NCBI GenBank assembly: GCA_024235215.1
Contig: JACKMU010000006.1
Span: 1-64,000 of the forward strand
DNA from: Chromatiaceae bacterium
GTDB lineage: Bacteria; Pseudomonadota; Gammaproteobacteria; Chromatiales; Chromatiaceae
DNA: 64,000 nt
Direction of reading: 5' to 3'
Shown: piece by piece, positions 52,744-62,427 of the stretch
Numbering within the stretch: position 1 is the first letter of the stretch
Layout: every line of letters begins with the position of its first letter
Program-made: the position numbers and the translations under genes
The notes under the pieces: generated by a model
The model's input: only the letters and a program-made list of their open reading frames with translations
What the model was told of the DNA's origin: nothing
Databases searched by the model: none

Positions 52744-55700
52744 ATGTCCATTCGTATCGCCATTCATCACAAAACCAGTTACGTTTTTGACCGGCCGGTG
52801 GGTATTGCACCGCACCAGGTCCGACTGCGGCCCGCGCCGCATACCCGCACTCCGTTGCACCACTATTCGCTGCGGGTGGAGCCGGCCAAGCACTTCGTCA
52901 ACTGGCAGCAGGACCCGTTCGGCAACTTCGTCGCCCGCTATGTGTTTTCGGAAAAGGCGCGCCGTCTGGTATTCGAAGTCGATCTGGTGGCGGAGATGGT
53001 CACCATCAATCCGTTCGACTTCTTCATCGAAGAGCACGCGGAGCACTATCCCTTCAACTATCAGGAGCAGCTGCGCAAAGAGCTGGCGCCCTACTTCGAG
53101 CTGGTCGAGCGGGGGCCGCTGCTGAGCGCCTGGTTGCAGGCCTATGCTGAACGTAAGACCAACCCGCATACGGTGCACTTTCTGGTCGAGCTGAATCAGT
53201 TCCTGCAGCAGGAGATCGGTTATGTCATCCGCATGGAACCCGGTGTGCAGCGTTGTGAAGAGACCCTGCAGCTGAGAAAGGGCTCCTGCCGGGACAGTGC
53301 CTGGCTGTTGGTGCAGATCCTGCGGCACATGGGGCTGGCGGCGCGCTTTGTCTCCGGCTATCTGGTACAGCTGGCGCCGGATCAGAAGTCCCTCGACGGT
53401 CCTTCAGGTCCGGAGCAGGACTTTACCGATCTGCACGCCTGGGCCGAGGTCTATGTTCCCGGCGCGGGCTGGGTCGGGCTGGACCCCACTTCCGGACTGT
53501 TTGCAGGCGAGGGTCACATTCCGCTCGCCTGCACGCCGGATCCGGTCAGCGCCGCACCGATCACCGGGGCCACCGATGTCTGTGAGGTGGCGTTCGAGTT
53601 CGAGAACCGGGTCACTCGGATTCAGGAGGATCCACGCGTTACCAAACCTTACAGCGAGGAGCAATGGGCGGCGATCATGGCGCTGGGTGAGTCCATTGAC
53701 CAGGAGCTGGAGATGATGGATGTCCGCCTGACCATGGGGGGTGAACCGACATTCGTTTCGATCGACGACATGGACGGGGCCGAATGGAACACTGCGGCAC
53801 TGGGTCCGCACAAACGGGAACGCGCGGAGGTGCTGCTGCGGCGGCTGCGCGACCGTTTCGCGGCGGACGGGGTGCTGCACCACGGGCAGGGCAAGTGGTA
53901 TCCGGGAGAACCGTTGCCACGCTGGGCGCTCTCCTGCTACTGGCGCGGCGATGGCCGCCCACTGTGGCGGGACCAGCAGCTGCAGGCCGACCCGACCGTA
54001 CCGGGGCAGGCCGACAGCGCGACAGCGCAGCATTTCGTGCATGCCTTGGCGGGACAGCTGGGGATCGCACCGGACCGGTGTCAGGAGGGGTACGAAGACG
54101 TACTCTACTACCTGTGGAAGGAGGGCACGCTGCCGCCCAACGTGGATGTGCTGAACAGCCGACTGACGGACGCCATGGAACGTGACCGGCTGCGGCGGCT
54201 GTTTGAGAAGGGTCTGGACAAGGTGATCGGGTACGCTCTGCCGCTGGCTTGGGATGGTGTCAATCACCGCTGGGTCAGCAGCCGGTGGGAGTTTCGTCGC
54301 GGGCATATGTTCCTGCTGCCGGGTGATTCGCCCATGGGCTACCGGCTGCCGCTCGACTCTCTGAAATGGGAACCTGCGGCGGTGCGCCAGCAGCTCCACC
54401 CGCGCGATCCCTTCGCACCGCGTGAAATCCTGCCGGAGGCGTTCGGTGAGGTGCACGCGCGCTACGCCAGTCTGGTCGCGCCCGAACAGAAGCCGCTGGG
54501 CTTCCGCGACCAGCCGAGCGCCGACTCCGACCAGCGCCAGCCGGGGGATTTCGTCCGCACCGCGCTCTGCGTCGAATCGCGTAATGGTGTGCTGCATCTT
54601 TTTCTGCCGCCCTTGACCCATCTTTCCCACTGGCTGGAACTGCTCGCAGCCATCGAGCGCACGGCCACGGCGCTGCAGCAACCGGTCGTCCTCGAGGGCT
54701 ACGAAGCGCCACCGGATGAGCGACTCAACCGGCTCCAGGTCACGCCGGATCCGGGTGTCATCGAAGTCAATATCCACCCGGCACACAGCTGGCGGGAGAT
54801 GGTCGACAACACCCACATCCTCTATGAAGAGGCACGCCTGGCCCGGCTCGGTACCGAGAAGTTCATGCTCGACGGCCGTCATAGCGGCACCGGTGGGGGC
54901 AACCACGTCACCCTGGGGGGGGCGAAACCGGAGGACAGCCCGCTGCTGCGCCGGCCTCAGGTACTTTCCAGCCTGGTCCGCTACTGGCAGAACCACCCCA
55001 GTCTCTCGTATCTCTTCTCCGGACTGTTCATCGGACCGACCTCTCAGGCGCCTCGGGTCGACGAAGCCAGGGACGACAGCCTGTACGAACTGGAGATCGC
55101 ACTGCAGCAGATGCCCAAAGGGGATGCCCGTTCGCCCTGGCTGGTCGACCGTGTTCTCCGTAACCTGCTGGTGGATCTGACGGGCAACACGCACCGCGCA
55201 GAGTTCTGCATCGACAAGCTCTATGCGCCGGGTTCTGCTACCGGCCGGCTCGGGCTGGTCGAGTTCCGTGGCTTCGAGATGCCTCCCCACGACCGCATGA
55301 GCCTGGTTCAGATGCTGCTGCTGCGGGCGTTGGTCGCCCGTTTCTGGGAGCAGCCCTGGGAACAGCCGCCAGTCCGCTGGAACACCGAGCTGCACGACCG
55401 GTTCATGTTGCCGCACTATGTCGAAAGCGACCTGCGCGATGTGGTGGCGGACCTCAACCGCTGGGGGTACCCGGTCGAGCCGGAGTGGTTCGACCCCTTC
55501 CACGAGTTCCGCTTTCCCCGTTTTGGCTCGGTCCAGATCGGCGATGCCGAGTTGGAGTTGCGTTTTGCCATCGAACCCTGGCATGTGCTCGGCGAGGAGA
55601 TCACCGCCCAGGGCACGGCGCGCTTCGTCGACTCTTCGGTCGAGCGGCTGCAGGTCAAAGCCCGGGGTCTGACCGGTGGCCGTCATCAGGTGACCTGCAA

Positions 55701-56067
55701 TGGCCGGCTGGTACCGCTGCGATCGACATCCAGGCGGGGAGAGTATGTCGCGGGTGTGCGTTACAAGGCGTGGAATCCACCCTCCGGACTGCACCCTACG
55801 ATTCCCGTCCAGGCTCCGCTGGTGTTCGATCTCTACGACCGCTGGTCCGGCCACTCATTGGGGGGTTGCACCTACTACGTGGGTCATCCCGGTGGGCGCA
55901 ACTTCGATACCTTTCCGGTCAACGCCTATGAAGCGGAAGCGCGGCGGTTGGCACGCTTCGCGGCGGCCGGACACACGCCTGGCCTGATGCAACCGCCGGC
56001 AGAGGAGCCAAGCGGCGACCACCCTTATACTCTCGACCTGAGATACTGGCAGAACATCACTGATTAA
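52744..56067 (+). CDS. Transglutaminase-like protein with DUF2126 domain
   Basis: 1107 aa. Residues ~1-290 are a bacterial transglutaminase-like region with the N-terminal beta domain (IAIHHKTSYVFDRPVG) and the triad Cys182 (RKGSCRDSAW), His231 (DLHAWAEVYVPG) and Asp247 (GLDPTSGL). The remaining ~800 residues are DUF2126, with RLTMGGEPTFVSIDD at its junction and HSGTGGGNHVTLGG in the middle. This fusion is standard in Anbu clusters, where it is proposed to transfer or remove amide-linked groups made by the ATP-grasp partner. It is followed by the ATP-grasp gene after 12 bases. Confidence 0.93.
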   Translation: MSIRIAIHHKTSYVFDRPVGIAPHQVRLRPAPHTRTPLHHYSLRVEPAKHFVNWQQDPFGNFVARYVFSEKARRLVFEVDLVAEMVTINPFDFFIEEHAEHYPFNYQEQLRKELAPYFELVERGPLLSAWLQAYAERKTNPHTVHFLVELNQFLQQEIGYVIRMEPGVQRCEETLQLRKGSCRDSAWLLVQILRHMGLAARFVSGYLVQLAPDQKSLDGPSGPEQDFTDLHAWAEVYVPGAGWVGLDPTSGLFAGEGHIPLACTPDPVSAAPITGATDVCEVAFEFENRVTRIQEDPRVTKPYSEEQWAAIMALGESIDQELEMMDVRLTMGGEPTFVSIDDMDGAEWNTAALGPHKRERAEVLLRRLRDRFAADGVLHHGQGKWYPGEPLPRWALSCYWRGDGRPLWRDQQLQADPTVPGQADSATAQHFVHALAGQLGIAPDRCQEGYEDVLYYLWKEGTLPPNVDVLNSRLTDAMERDRLRRLFEKGLDKVIGYALPLAWDGVNHRWVSSRWEFRRGHMFLLPGDSPMGYRLPLDSLKWEPAAVRQQLHPRDPFAPREILPEAFGEVHARYASLVAPEQKPLGFRDQPSADSDQRQPGDFVRTALCVESRNGVLHLFLPPLTHLSHWLELLAAIERTATALQQPVVLEGYEAPPDERLNRLQVTPDPGVIEVNIHPAHSWREMVDNTHILYEEARLARLGTEKFMLDGRHSGTGGGNHVTLGGAKPEDSPLLRRPQVLSSLVRYWQNHPSLSYLFSGLFIGPTSQAPRVDEARDDSLYELEIALQQMPKGDARSPWLVDRVLRNLLVDLTGNTHRAEFCIDKLYAPGSATGRLGLVEFRGFEMPPHDRMSLVQMLLLRALVARFWEQPWEQPPVRWNTELHDRFMLPHYVESDLRDVVADLNRWGYPVEPEWFDPFHEFRFPRFGSVQIGDAELELRFAIEPWHVLGEEITAQGTARFVDSSVERLQVKARGLTGGRHQVTCNGRLVPLRSTSRRGEYVAGVRYKAWNPPSGLHPTIPVQAPLVFDLYDRWSGHSLGGCTYYVGHPGGRNFDTFPVNAYEAEARRLARFAAAGHTPGLMQPPAEEPSGDHPYTLDLRYWQNITD

Positions 56068-56079
56068 ACGGAAACTGTC

Positions 56080-57534
56080 ATGAGCATCGATCTGACCCGC
56101 TATTCCACCAACGACTTCTTCGACGAAATGCTGGAGCGCCCCAACCGGGCCCGTACCTGGAGCAAACAGCTGGTCGCCCATCTGCGTCAGATGGACGATG
56201 GCGAACTGGCTGCGCGCCAAGCTTCGGCGGAGTTGGCGATCAAGGAGATGGGCATCACCTTCACCGTCTATAACGAGCAGGATGGCACCATCGACCGCAA
56301 CTGGCCGTTTGACATCGTGCCGCGCATCATCCCCCGCCAGGAGTGGGAGCGGGTGGCGGCCGGTCTGCGCCAGCGGGTCAAGGCGCTCAATCTCTTCATC
56401 GACGATCTCTATCACGAACAGCGCATTGTCAAGGAGGGCGTGTTCCCCGCAGAGGTGCTGAAGCAGTCGAAGAATTTCCGCCCCCAGTGTTGCGGCGTCA
56501 ACCCCCCGCATCGGGTCTGGGCCCATATCTGTGGTTCGGATCTGGTGCGCGATCGGGATGGCACCATTTATGTGCTGGAGGATAATCTGCGGGTGCCTTC
56601 GGGCGTCTCCTACATGCTGGAGAACCGGCTGGTGACCAAACGGGTCTTTCCGGAGCTGTTCGAGGATTATGCGCCGTTGCCGGTCAATGATTACCCCACC
56701 CGGCTATATGAAACCCTGGCGTCGCTTTCACCACGCAAGGTCAAGCGTCCCGTGGTGGCGGTACTGACACCAGGGATCTATAACTCGGCATACTTCGAGC
56801 ACGCCTATCTGGCGCAGGAGATGGGCGCCGAACTGGTCGAAGGACGTGATCTCTTTGTCGACAGCGATGACAAAGTGTATATGCGCACGATATCCGGGCC
56901 TCAGCGCGTGGATGTCATCTACCGCCGCATCGACGACGATTTCATCGATCCGGAGGTGTTCCGGCCGGACTCGGCGCTGGGAGTGTCCGGACTGATACGC
57001 GCCTGGAAAGCCGGCAACGTCGGTCTGGCCAACGCACCCGGCGCTGGCGTGGCCGATGACAAGGTGGTGTACGCTTTCGTCCCTGAGATCATCAAATACT
57101 ATCTGAACGAAGCGCCCGGCATACCCAATGTCCCCACCTACCGCTGCATGTACCCGGACGAGCAGAAGTATGTACTCGATCATCTGGAGGAGTTGGTGGT
57201 CAAGCCGGCCAACGAGTCGGGTGGTTACGGCATGTTGATGGGGCCGACATCGACCAAGGCGGAGCGGGAAACCTTCACCAAGCTGATTCGCAAGGATCCG
57301 CGCAACTATATAGGCCAGCCGACGCTCGGCATCTCCACCGTTCCGACCGTCGTGGGGCGTGACCTGGAGCCACGTCACGTCGACTTGCGGCCGTTCATTC
57401 TCAGTGGCCGGGACACGCTGGTCACCGCCGGTGGGTTGACCCGGGTGGCTCTGCGTAAGGGTTCCCTGGTGGTCAACTCCTCCCAGGGCGGAGGCAGTAA
57501 GGACACCTGGATAGTCGATATGGAGGATAATTGA
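56080..57534 (+). CDS. Circularly permuted ATP-grasp protein (Anbu cluster)
   Basis: 484 aa. It matches circularly permuted ATP-grasp type 2: YNEQDGTIDRNWPFDIVPRI, VLEDNLRVPSGVSYMLENR, VDVIYRRIDDDFIDPEVF, LEELVVKPANESGGYGMLMG (the ATP-binding Lys strand) and LRPFILSGRDTLVTAGGLTR near the end. It is predicted to ligate amino acids or peptides using ATP. Its stop lies one base from the alpha-E start. The family always occurs with the alpha-E protein, often with transglutaminase and Anbu. Confidence 0.94.
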   Translation: MSIDLTRYSTNDFFDEMLERPNRARTWSKQLVAHLRQMDDGELAARQASAELAIKEMGITFTVYNEQDGTIDRNWPFDIVPRIIPRQEWERVAAGLRQRVKALNLFIDDLYHEQRIVKEGVFPAEVLKQSKNFRPQCCGVNPPHRVWAHICGSDLVRDRDGTIYVLEDNLRVPSGVSYMLENRLVTKRVFPELFEDYAPLPVNDYPTRLYETLASLSPRKVKRPVVAVLTPGIYNSAYFEHAYLAQEMGAELVEGRDLFVDSDDKVYMRTISGPQRVDVIYRRIDDDFIDPEVFRPDSALGVSGLIRAWKAGNVGLANAPGAGVADDKVVYAFVPEIIKYYLNEAPGIPNVPTYRCMYPDEQKYVLDHLEELVVKPANESGGYGMLMGPTSTKAERETFTKLIRKDPRNYIGQPTLGISTVPTVVGRDLEPRHVDLRPFILSGRDTLVTAGGLTRVALRKGSLVVNSSQGGGSKDTWIVDMEDN

Positions 57535-57535
57535 G

Positions 57536-58474
57536 ATGTTGTCGCGCGTCGCAGAGAACATCTACTGGATGGCCAGATGCATCGAACGGGCGGAGAACAC
57601 CGCGCGGCTGGTCAGTGTCAACGCCAATCTGCTGCTCGATCTGCCACGTGGTGTCCAGCTCGACTGGGAGCCGCTGATCACGATTGTCGGGATGAATCAG
57701 CCGTTCCGGGAGCGATACAGCGAAGCCAGTGAACGGAACGTGATGCGTTTCCTGATCGGTGACCAGAACAACCCCAACTCCATTCTCAGCTCACTGCGCA
57801 ATGCGCGGGAAAACTGCCGCACGGTGCGCGATATCGTGCCCAGGTCCGGATGGGAGCGGCTCAACGAACTCTTTCTCTACGCCAAGGACAATGTCAACAG
57901 CGGACTGACCAAAGGCGGGCGTTACGCCTATCTCACCCGCATCATCACCGGTTCTCAGGGTATCAGCGGCCTGCTCAGTGGCACCATGGCGCGCGATGAG
58001 GCCTACCAGTTTCTGCGTATCGGACGCAACCTGGAGCGAGCCGACATGACCACCCGGATCATCGATGTCCGTTCCACCGATCTGCTGCCCGAAGAGACGC
58101 CCGAATCGAAGGCGTTCGATACGATTCAGTGGATCAGCGTGTTGAACTCCCTCTCCGCCTATCAGGCCTATCGACGATTGGTGCAGGTTCAGGTGAGTCG
58201 CGCTGAGGTGCTGATCTTCCTGTTCCAGAACAGACTCTTTCCGCGCGCGTTCAACCACTGCATCGATACCGTGAAAGACGGCCTGCAGCCGCTGAAGAAC
58301 AGCCAGCAAGGTGTGAAAGTGCTCGCCGACCTTAAGGAACTGGTGGAGGCCACACCGGTGAATACGCTGCGGCAGACTCCATTGCACGATTTTATCGACA
58401 GGCTCCAATTGGAAGTGATCAATCTGCACAAAGTTCTGGAGAAGAGCTATTTTCTGCCGCGGCTGGAGACTTGA
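57536..58474 (+). CDS. Alpha-E domain protein (Anbu cluster)
   Basis: 312 aa, all helical. The N-terminus MLSRVAENIYWMARCIERAE is the alpha-E signature, where Arg and Glu residues line a predicted active site; GRNLERADMTTRIIDVRSTD is the second copy of the motif. It is an essential partner of the upstream ATP-grasp protein in this family, perhaps a second catalytic or substrate-binding unit. Confidence 0.95.
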   Translation: MLSRVAENIYWMARCIERAENTARLVSVNANLLLDLPRGVQLDWEPLITIVGMNQPFRERYSEASERNVMRFLIGDQNNPNSILSSLRNARENCRTVRDIVPRSGWERLNELFLYAKDNVNSGLTKGGRYAYLTRIITGSQGISGLLSGTMARDEAYQFLRIGRNLERADMTTRIIDVRSTDLLPEETPESKAFDTIQWISVLNSLSAYQAYRRLVQVQVSRAEVLIFLFQNRLFPRAFNHCIDTVKDGLQPLKNSQQGVKVLADLKELVEATPVNTLRQTPLHDFIDRLQLEVINLHKVLEKSYFLPRLET

Positions 58475-58499
58475 CGGAACTTAAACGATTCCGCGTTGG

Positions 58500-59222
58500 A
58501 TGCAAATGGTGAAGCTTCGGAACTGCGCTACTGCAGGACAGATTCAGCGGTATGGTTATCTCCTGCCGGTGCTGTGCGGCGCGCTCTGGCTGCTCCCTGC
58601 TCCGAACGCAGGCGCTGAGGCGGCACTGGACCGGGAGCTGTCCGCAGCGATGGCGCTGACACCGGATATTGCGTCGGGAGAACGGCTGTACCGCAGTCAG
58701 TGCGCCGAGTGCCATGGGGAAGACGGCTGGGGATCCAGCGGTGGCGAGTATCCGCAAATTGCGGGACAGCATCGCAGCGTCATCATCAAGCAGCTCGCCG
58801 ACATTCGGGCGGGAAACCGGGACAACCCGAAGATGTTTCCCATCGTCGAGGAGTCGCAGATGGGCGGTCCCCAGGCAATTGCCGACATCGCCGCCTATGT
58901 CTCCACCTTGCTGATGGACTCGTTTCCAGCTGCGGGCGACGGGGATCGGCTGCCCGAGGCGGAAGCGTTGTACCAGCGGGTCTGCGCCCGCTGCCACGGT
59001 TTGAATGGTGAAGGGAATTTCGATCTGCACTATCCGCTGATACAGGGTCAGCACTATCAGTACCTGGTCCGTCAGCTGCGCTGGATCCGCGACGGCCAAC
59101 GCAAGAACGCCAATCCGGAAATGGCTGCGCTGATCCGGCAGCTGGATGACGCCGACCTGGAGATGCTGGCGGACTACATCTCCAGACTCGAGCCTCCCGC
59201 GGAGAAGCTCAGTGACAAGTAG
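58500..59222 (+). CDS. Diheme cytochrome c (cytochrome c4/c553-like)
   Basis: 240 aa. A signal peptide (YLLPVLCGALWLLPAPNAGAEA) leads to two class I cytochrome c domains: CAECHGEDGWG (first haem) and CARCHGLNGEGN (second haem), each followed by a Met candidate ligand (PKMFPIVE; NPEMAALI). Such proteins ferry electrons to terminal oxidases or peroxidases in the periplasm. It begins 25 bases after the alpha-E gene, so it may be transcribed with the Anbu cluster. Start at the first or second ATG (58500 or 58506) is uncertain. Confidence 0.92.
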   Translation: MQMVKLRNCATAGQIQRYGYLLPVLCGALWLLPAPNAGAEAALDRELSAAMALTPDIASGERLYRSQCAECHGEDGWGSSGGEYPQIAGQHRSVIIKQLADIRAGNRDNPKMFPIVEESQMGGPQAIADIAAYVSTLLMDSFPAAGDGDRLPEAEALYQRVCARCHGLNGEGNFDLHYPLIQGQHYQYLVRQLRWIRDGQRKNANPEMAALIRQLDDADLEMLADYISRLEPPAEKLSDK

Positions 59223-59793
59223 CGGAGACCGCAGGGGGGCTCCATTCCAAACTTCTTCTGCCATGGCTTGATACCGCTATCGGCAGGCCGGGAAATTCAG
59301 CGCTGAGGCGACCTGTATCATCATCTGCCCCGGCATTGGATCACTCTGAGGCCGTGCGCTATTCCTGCTGCGTTCTCGAACACCGACCCACAGGGGATTG
59401 CCACAGAGCGGGAAAATCCTCGTCCGAGGTGGCTGGAAAGTTCAGCGCCAGCAATAGAAACAGCCAGTAGACAACAGGCTCTTTGTGTAACGTCCACCCA
59501 CGCAAAGCGGATGGCGTGTATCGCGCTTCTCTGTCGATCCCGAAGCGGGTCCAGGTTGATTGTGGAATGACATCCCTATAAGCTTTCCTGCGTGAAGTCA
59601 CCTACCCAGCGATGAGCTTTAGGATGCGCGGCGATAACATCCGGCAGCGCATTATCACCCCCACCAGAAAACTGGGGGAGGATGCTTCAGGGAAACTGTA
59701 TGACCCATTCCCGGAGGCGCACCAGCGGTCAGTTGCCATCGAGTCCGCGTGGGAGTTCAATGTCATCTTCCGGCGATCACGGAACCGTACGCT
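59223..59793. other. Intergenic region upstream of the Crp/Fnr gene
   Basis: 571 bases. A leftward frame at 59359-59601 (80 aa, with one hydrophobic stretch) is not supported by homology or a ribosome site. The frame of the regulator gene extends upstream to 59749 but its proper start is at 59794. No FNR-type box was found. Confidence 0.45.
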
Positions 59794-60465
59794 ATGACCA
59801 AAGAAAATTCCGGCTGGCAGGCGCTGTTCCCGGCGTTGGCATCGGGTGACCTGCCAACCCGTTCGCTGCTGGAGGGCGCCCGTCTGATCGCGATGGCGGC
59901 GCACCAACCGGTATTTCATGCCGGTTTTCCCTGTGAAAACTACATGCTGTTGCTGGAGGGCAGCATCCGAGTGCAGGTCATCGGCGAAGGAGGGCGTGAG
60001 GCGCTGCTTTACCGTGTGCTCCCCGGCCAATCCTGCGTACTCACCACCTGCTGTATGCTATCGGGCGATGATTATCCAGCCGAGGGTTTCACCGAGTCTC
60101 CCGTGCGCGCCCTCATTGTCACCAGGGCCGCCTTCGATAAGGCACTGGAATCCGCTCCGGCTTTTCGCCGCTTCGTCTTCGTCAACCTTGGTGGACGTAT
60201 CGCCGATGTCATCGCCCGCATGGAGGAGGTGGCCTTTCGCCCTGTCGAACGCCGGCTCGCCAACTTCCTGCTCTCCCGCGCCGACGCAGCCGGCAACATC
60301 CAGTGTACCCATCAGGAGATCGCTGTCGAACTCGGAACCGCGCGCGAAGTGGTATCGCGCCATCTCAAGCGGCTGGAGTCATCGGGGTGTATCGAGCTGG
60401 GTCGCGCGACGGTACGGGTACTCAGCGCAGAGGAGCTGCAGCGCGCCGGCAATTCCGCTTTGTGA
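59794..60465 (+). CDS. Crp/Fnr-family transcription regulator
   Basis: 223 aa from ATG at 59794 (MTKENSGWQAL). The N-terminal part is a cNMP-type beta-roll (PVFHAGFPCENYMLLLEGSI). FNR's cluster of N-terminal Cys is missing, though CVLTTCCML holds three Cys in the sensor domain. The C-terminus is a winged helix with recognition helix TAREVVSRHLKRLE. Its E-x-x-S-R matches the residues with which FNR/DNR contact TTGAT half-sites, so this protein could read boxes like those before the peroxidase gene. What it senses is open; a redox or sulfur signal via the Cys residues is possible. Confidence 0.92.
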   Translation: MTKENSGWQALFPALASGDLPTRSLLEGARLIAMAAHQPVFHAGFPCENYMLLLEGSIRVQVIGEGGREALLYRVLPGQSCVLTTCCMLSGDDYPAEGFTESPVRALIVTRAAFDKALESAPAFRRFVFVNLGGRIADVIARMEEVAFRPVERRLANFLLSRADAAGNIQCTHQEIAVELGTAREVVSRHLKRLESSGCIELGRATVRVLSAEELQRAGNSAL

Positions 60466-60556
60466 CCAAGTCACTGAACCGGTCGGACAATATGGGCAAT
60501 CTCTGCCAGTCTGTTGGAACACAGAACTTTTTCACCAGCCTGTCGGAGAAGAATCC

Positions 60557-60745
60557 ATGCACAATAACGTTGGAATGCTTGATCGCATATTGCGTATCGC
60601 CGCTGCCATCATCCTGATCGCACTCACCCTCACCGGTATCATCGGGCCGTGGGGATGGATTGGTGTCGTACCTCTGATTACCGGCCTGCTCGGCTGGTGC
60701 CCGGCTTACACCCTGTTGGGCATTAAAACCTGCAAGACCGACTGA
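60557..60745 (+). CDS. DUF2892 (YgaP-like) small membrane protein
   Basis: 62 aa: MHNNVGMLDRILRIAAAIIL opens, then a second helix over IIGPWGWIGVVPLITGLLG, then WCPAYTLLGIKTCKTD. DUF2892 proteins have two helices and the conserved C-P-A-Y-x-L-L-G-I motif seen here, with a second Cys further on; the domain also forms the C-terminal part of the rhodanese YgaP. It follows the Crp/Fnr gene by 91 bases and is often found with sulfur or redox genes, so it may be a target of that regulator. Confidence 0.9.
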   Translation: MHNNVGMLDRILRIAAAIILIALTLTGIIGPWGWIGVVPLITGLLGWCPAYTLLGIKTCKTD

Positions 60746-60773
60746 GGATACCCCGCTCTCACCTGCGCTCCCC

Positions 60774-60793
60774 CATAGTCCGACAAGCTCCTA
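60774..60793. repeat. Solo end of the MITE-like repeat
   Basis: CATAGTCCGACAAGCTCCTA matches the right terminal repeat at 32715-32734 in 19 of 20 bases. No partner end is seen nearby, so it is a degenerate or partial copy. Part of the adjoining sequence (CCGCTCTC at about 60753) also resembles the element's interior. Confidence 0.75.
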
Positions 60794-60858
60794 GGCGATG
60801 GAGCGGCGCGTCCGCTGCTGTTTTTTGCGCTTGTCGACAATTGCGGACAGATTTACGG

Positions 60859-62010
60859 TCATTTTTCGCGCGCAGCGTAGACCGCCATGATGCTTTTCAA
60901 TCGGTCCAGCACTTCTTTACTGTCCGCAGCGGTCAGCCCCGCGAGTTCCGGTGAGGCTCTACCATTATCCGCCTGAGTGATGACCTGGTTCACTCGGCTG
61001 CAGCCGAGGTCACAGATACGCTCAACTTCGGCCTCGATCGAGGCGACGCGGGTCTGGCCGCTACTCTGCCCAAACCAGAAACCCAGATCTTTGGCCAGAA
61101 ACTCGTCGTACGGGATGTAGTGTGACCCATCACAGGAGAAGTTCAGTGACACCATGCCATTGCACAGATTGAGGGAGCCGGAACGCAGGTAGATGGTGTC
61201 GTCGGAAAAGCGCAGTTCACGCTGAATGGCAAAAATTGGCGCGATTTTGGTGATTGGAACCACTGCCATCGCTGAGTATTCCCGGCGCGGGTAGGCGAGG
61301 CAGATGTCGGGATCAGTCAGGCTTTCAAAGTCGAGGATGCGGTAATTATAAGGGTTATCCATCGTCCAGATAGTCGCCCGGCTGCTGGAAAAGTGCAGCT
61401 TTCCGTGGAAAACGCCGTGGCACGACATGAGTTCGACAAGGAGCGCGATGATCTCGTCCACACGGCTGTCCAACAGGCTCTCCACCCGACTCTGGTTGAA
61501 CAGATTACCGCGGATGGATGGATCTCCCTTGGCCTGGATCCAGCATTTTTCTGCCTCGTGCAGGCGATCTACATGAGGTAGCTCGCGCAGGTCATAATCA
61601 AACCCCAGATAGCCGGCAATCTCACCTTCCCGGTTGCGGATGAGCTGCACGGCGGTCAGCGAGGGGCGGCGCTTGTTGCAGCTGATGTAGGCATCTGACA
61701 GGTGGAAATCGAGCTCGGTCTCATTGACCCCCAGCATATAGGGGCGTTCGAGCCGGTCCCGCCCATACTGGTCGGGCTGGATGCCATCGCGACTGATATT
61801 CGAAGTGATCTGATGGCCTTCGGCATCCAGCACCCACAGGTATTTACAGTACGGCAGTGAACGCATGACGGATCGGAGGAGACTTTCCAACGCCTGGCGG
61901 TCACCCAACACCGATCGGCAGCTTATTGCCAGTTTCGCCGTCTGGGGACGCAGGGTCTCATTGATGATGGTGCGCTGCTGGGTGACCTGGCGTTGTAGTT
62001 CGGGATCCAT
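60859..62010 (-). CDS. PDC (Cache-like) sensor domain protein
   Basis: 383 aa, with no membrane helix visible. Residues ~10-165 resemble a PDC/dCache fold: YLWVLDAEGHQITSNIS, GRDRLERPYM, YISCNKRRPSLTAVQLI and EIAGYLGFDYDLRE give the strand-turn pattern of such sensors. The C-terminal half (from about 200) is unrecognised. With no effector domain it may bind a small molecule and pass the signal to another protein. It is divergent from the Aer-like chemoreceptor gene, whose product lacks a periplasmic sensor, so a partnership is possible but unproven. Confidence 0.7.
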   Translation of the reverse strand: MDPELQRQVTQQRTIINETLRPQTAKLAISCRSVLGDRQALESLLRSVMRSLPYCKYLWVLDAEGHQITSNISRDGIQPDQYGRDRLERPYMLGVNETELDFHLSDAYISCNKRRPSLTAVQLIRNREGEIAGYLGFDYDLRELPHVDRLHEAEKCWIQAKGDPSIRGNLFNQSRVESLLDSRVDEIIALLVELMSCHGVFHGKLHFSSSRATIWTMDNPYNYRILDFESLTDPDICLAYPRREYSAMAVVPITKIAPIFAIQRELRFSDDTIYLRSGSLNLCNGMVSLNFSCDGSHYIPYDEFLAKDLGFWFGQSSGQTRVASIEAEVERICDLGCSRVNQVITQADNGRASPELAGLTAADSKEVLDRLKSIMAVYAAREK

Positions 62011-62427
62011 CTCCTTCGAGCTCCGGCTGTCTTGTTTGAAACCAGCATTATAGTCGGAGTCAGCTGGGTTGAAAAAATTGCCCGGCGGCGTGGTTACCTC
62101 TCAATGACCAGAATTTGGTCAGCCTGGGGAAACCCGCCTGGACTGGCATGGCTTCACTGGGAACCTGTCCTGCCGGCAAAACCAAAGGGGTGCTCCTGTT
62201 TCAGCCAACGGCTACCGCTGCCTGTTCAGACTCTCTTCAGCAACCGGCGGGTGACGAAACACAAAGTTATGTATTTGTCACCGACTCCGGTTGGGTGCCA
62301 ATAAAGTTTTCCTCCCGACTGCCGAACTACTGCGCAAGCGATTGTTGAACCCATTTACAGAACGATCAGGAGTGGCTGTTCAGTGTATTGATACAGCCGG
62401 ACAGAAACTACAGCGAGATCCCAGATA
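62011..62427. other. Divergent intergenic region
   Basis: It lies between the PDC-sensor and PAS-chemoreceptor genes and must hold promoters for both. Short rightward frames here are not protein-like. No recognisable operator was seen. Confidence 0.45.

Noticed and set aside
53404..55854. 816-aa open frame on the minus strand
   Set aside because: It is wholly antisense to the transglutaminase-DUF2126 gene, which has clear family motifs; the long frame is a by-product of high-GC codon use.
59359..59601. 80-aa minus-strand frame with one hydrophobic segment
   Set aside because: No ribosome site, no recognisable family, and unusual composition at both ends.
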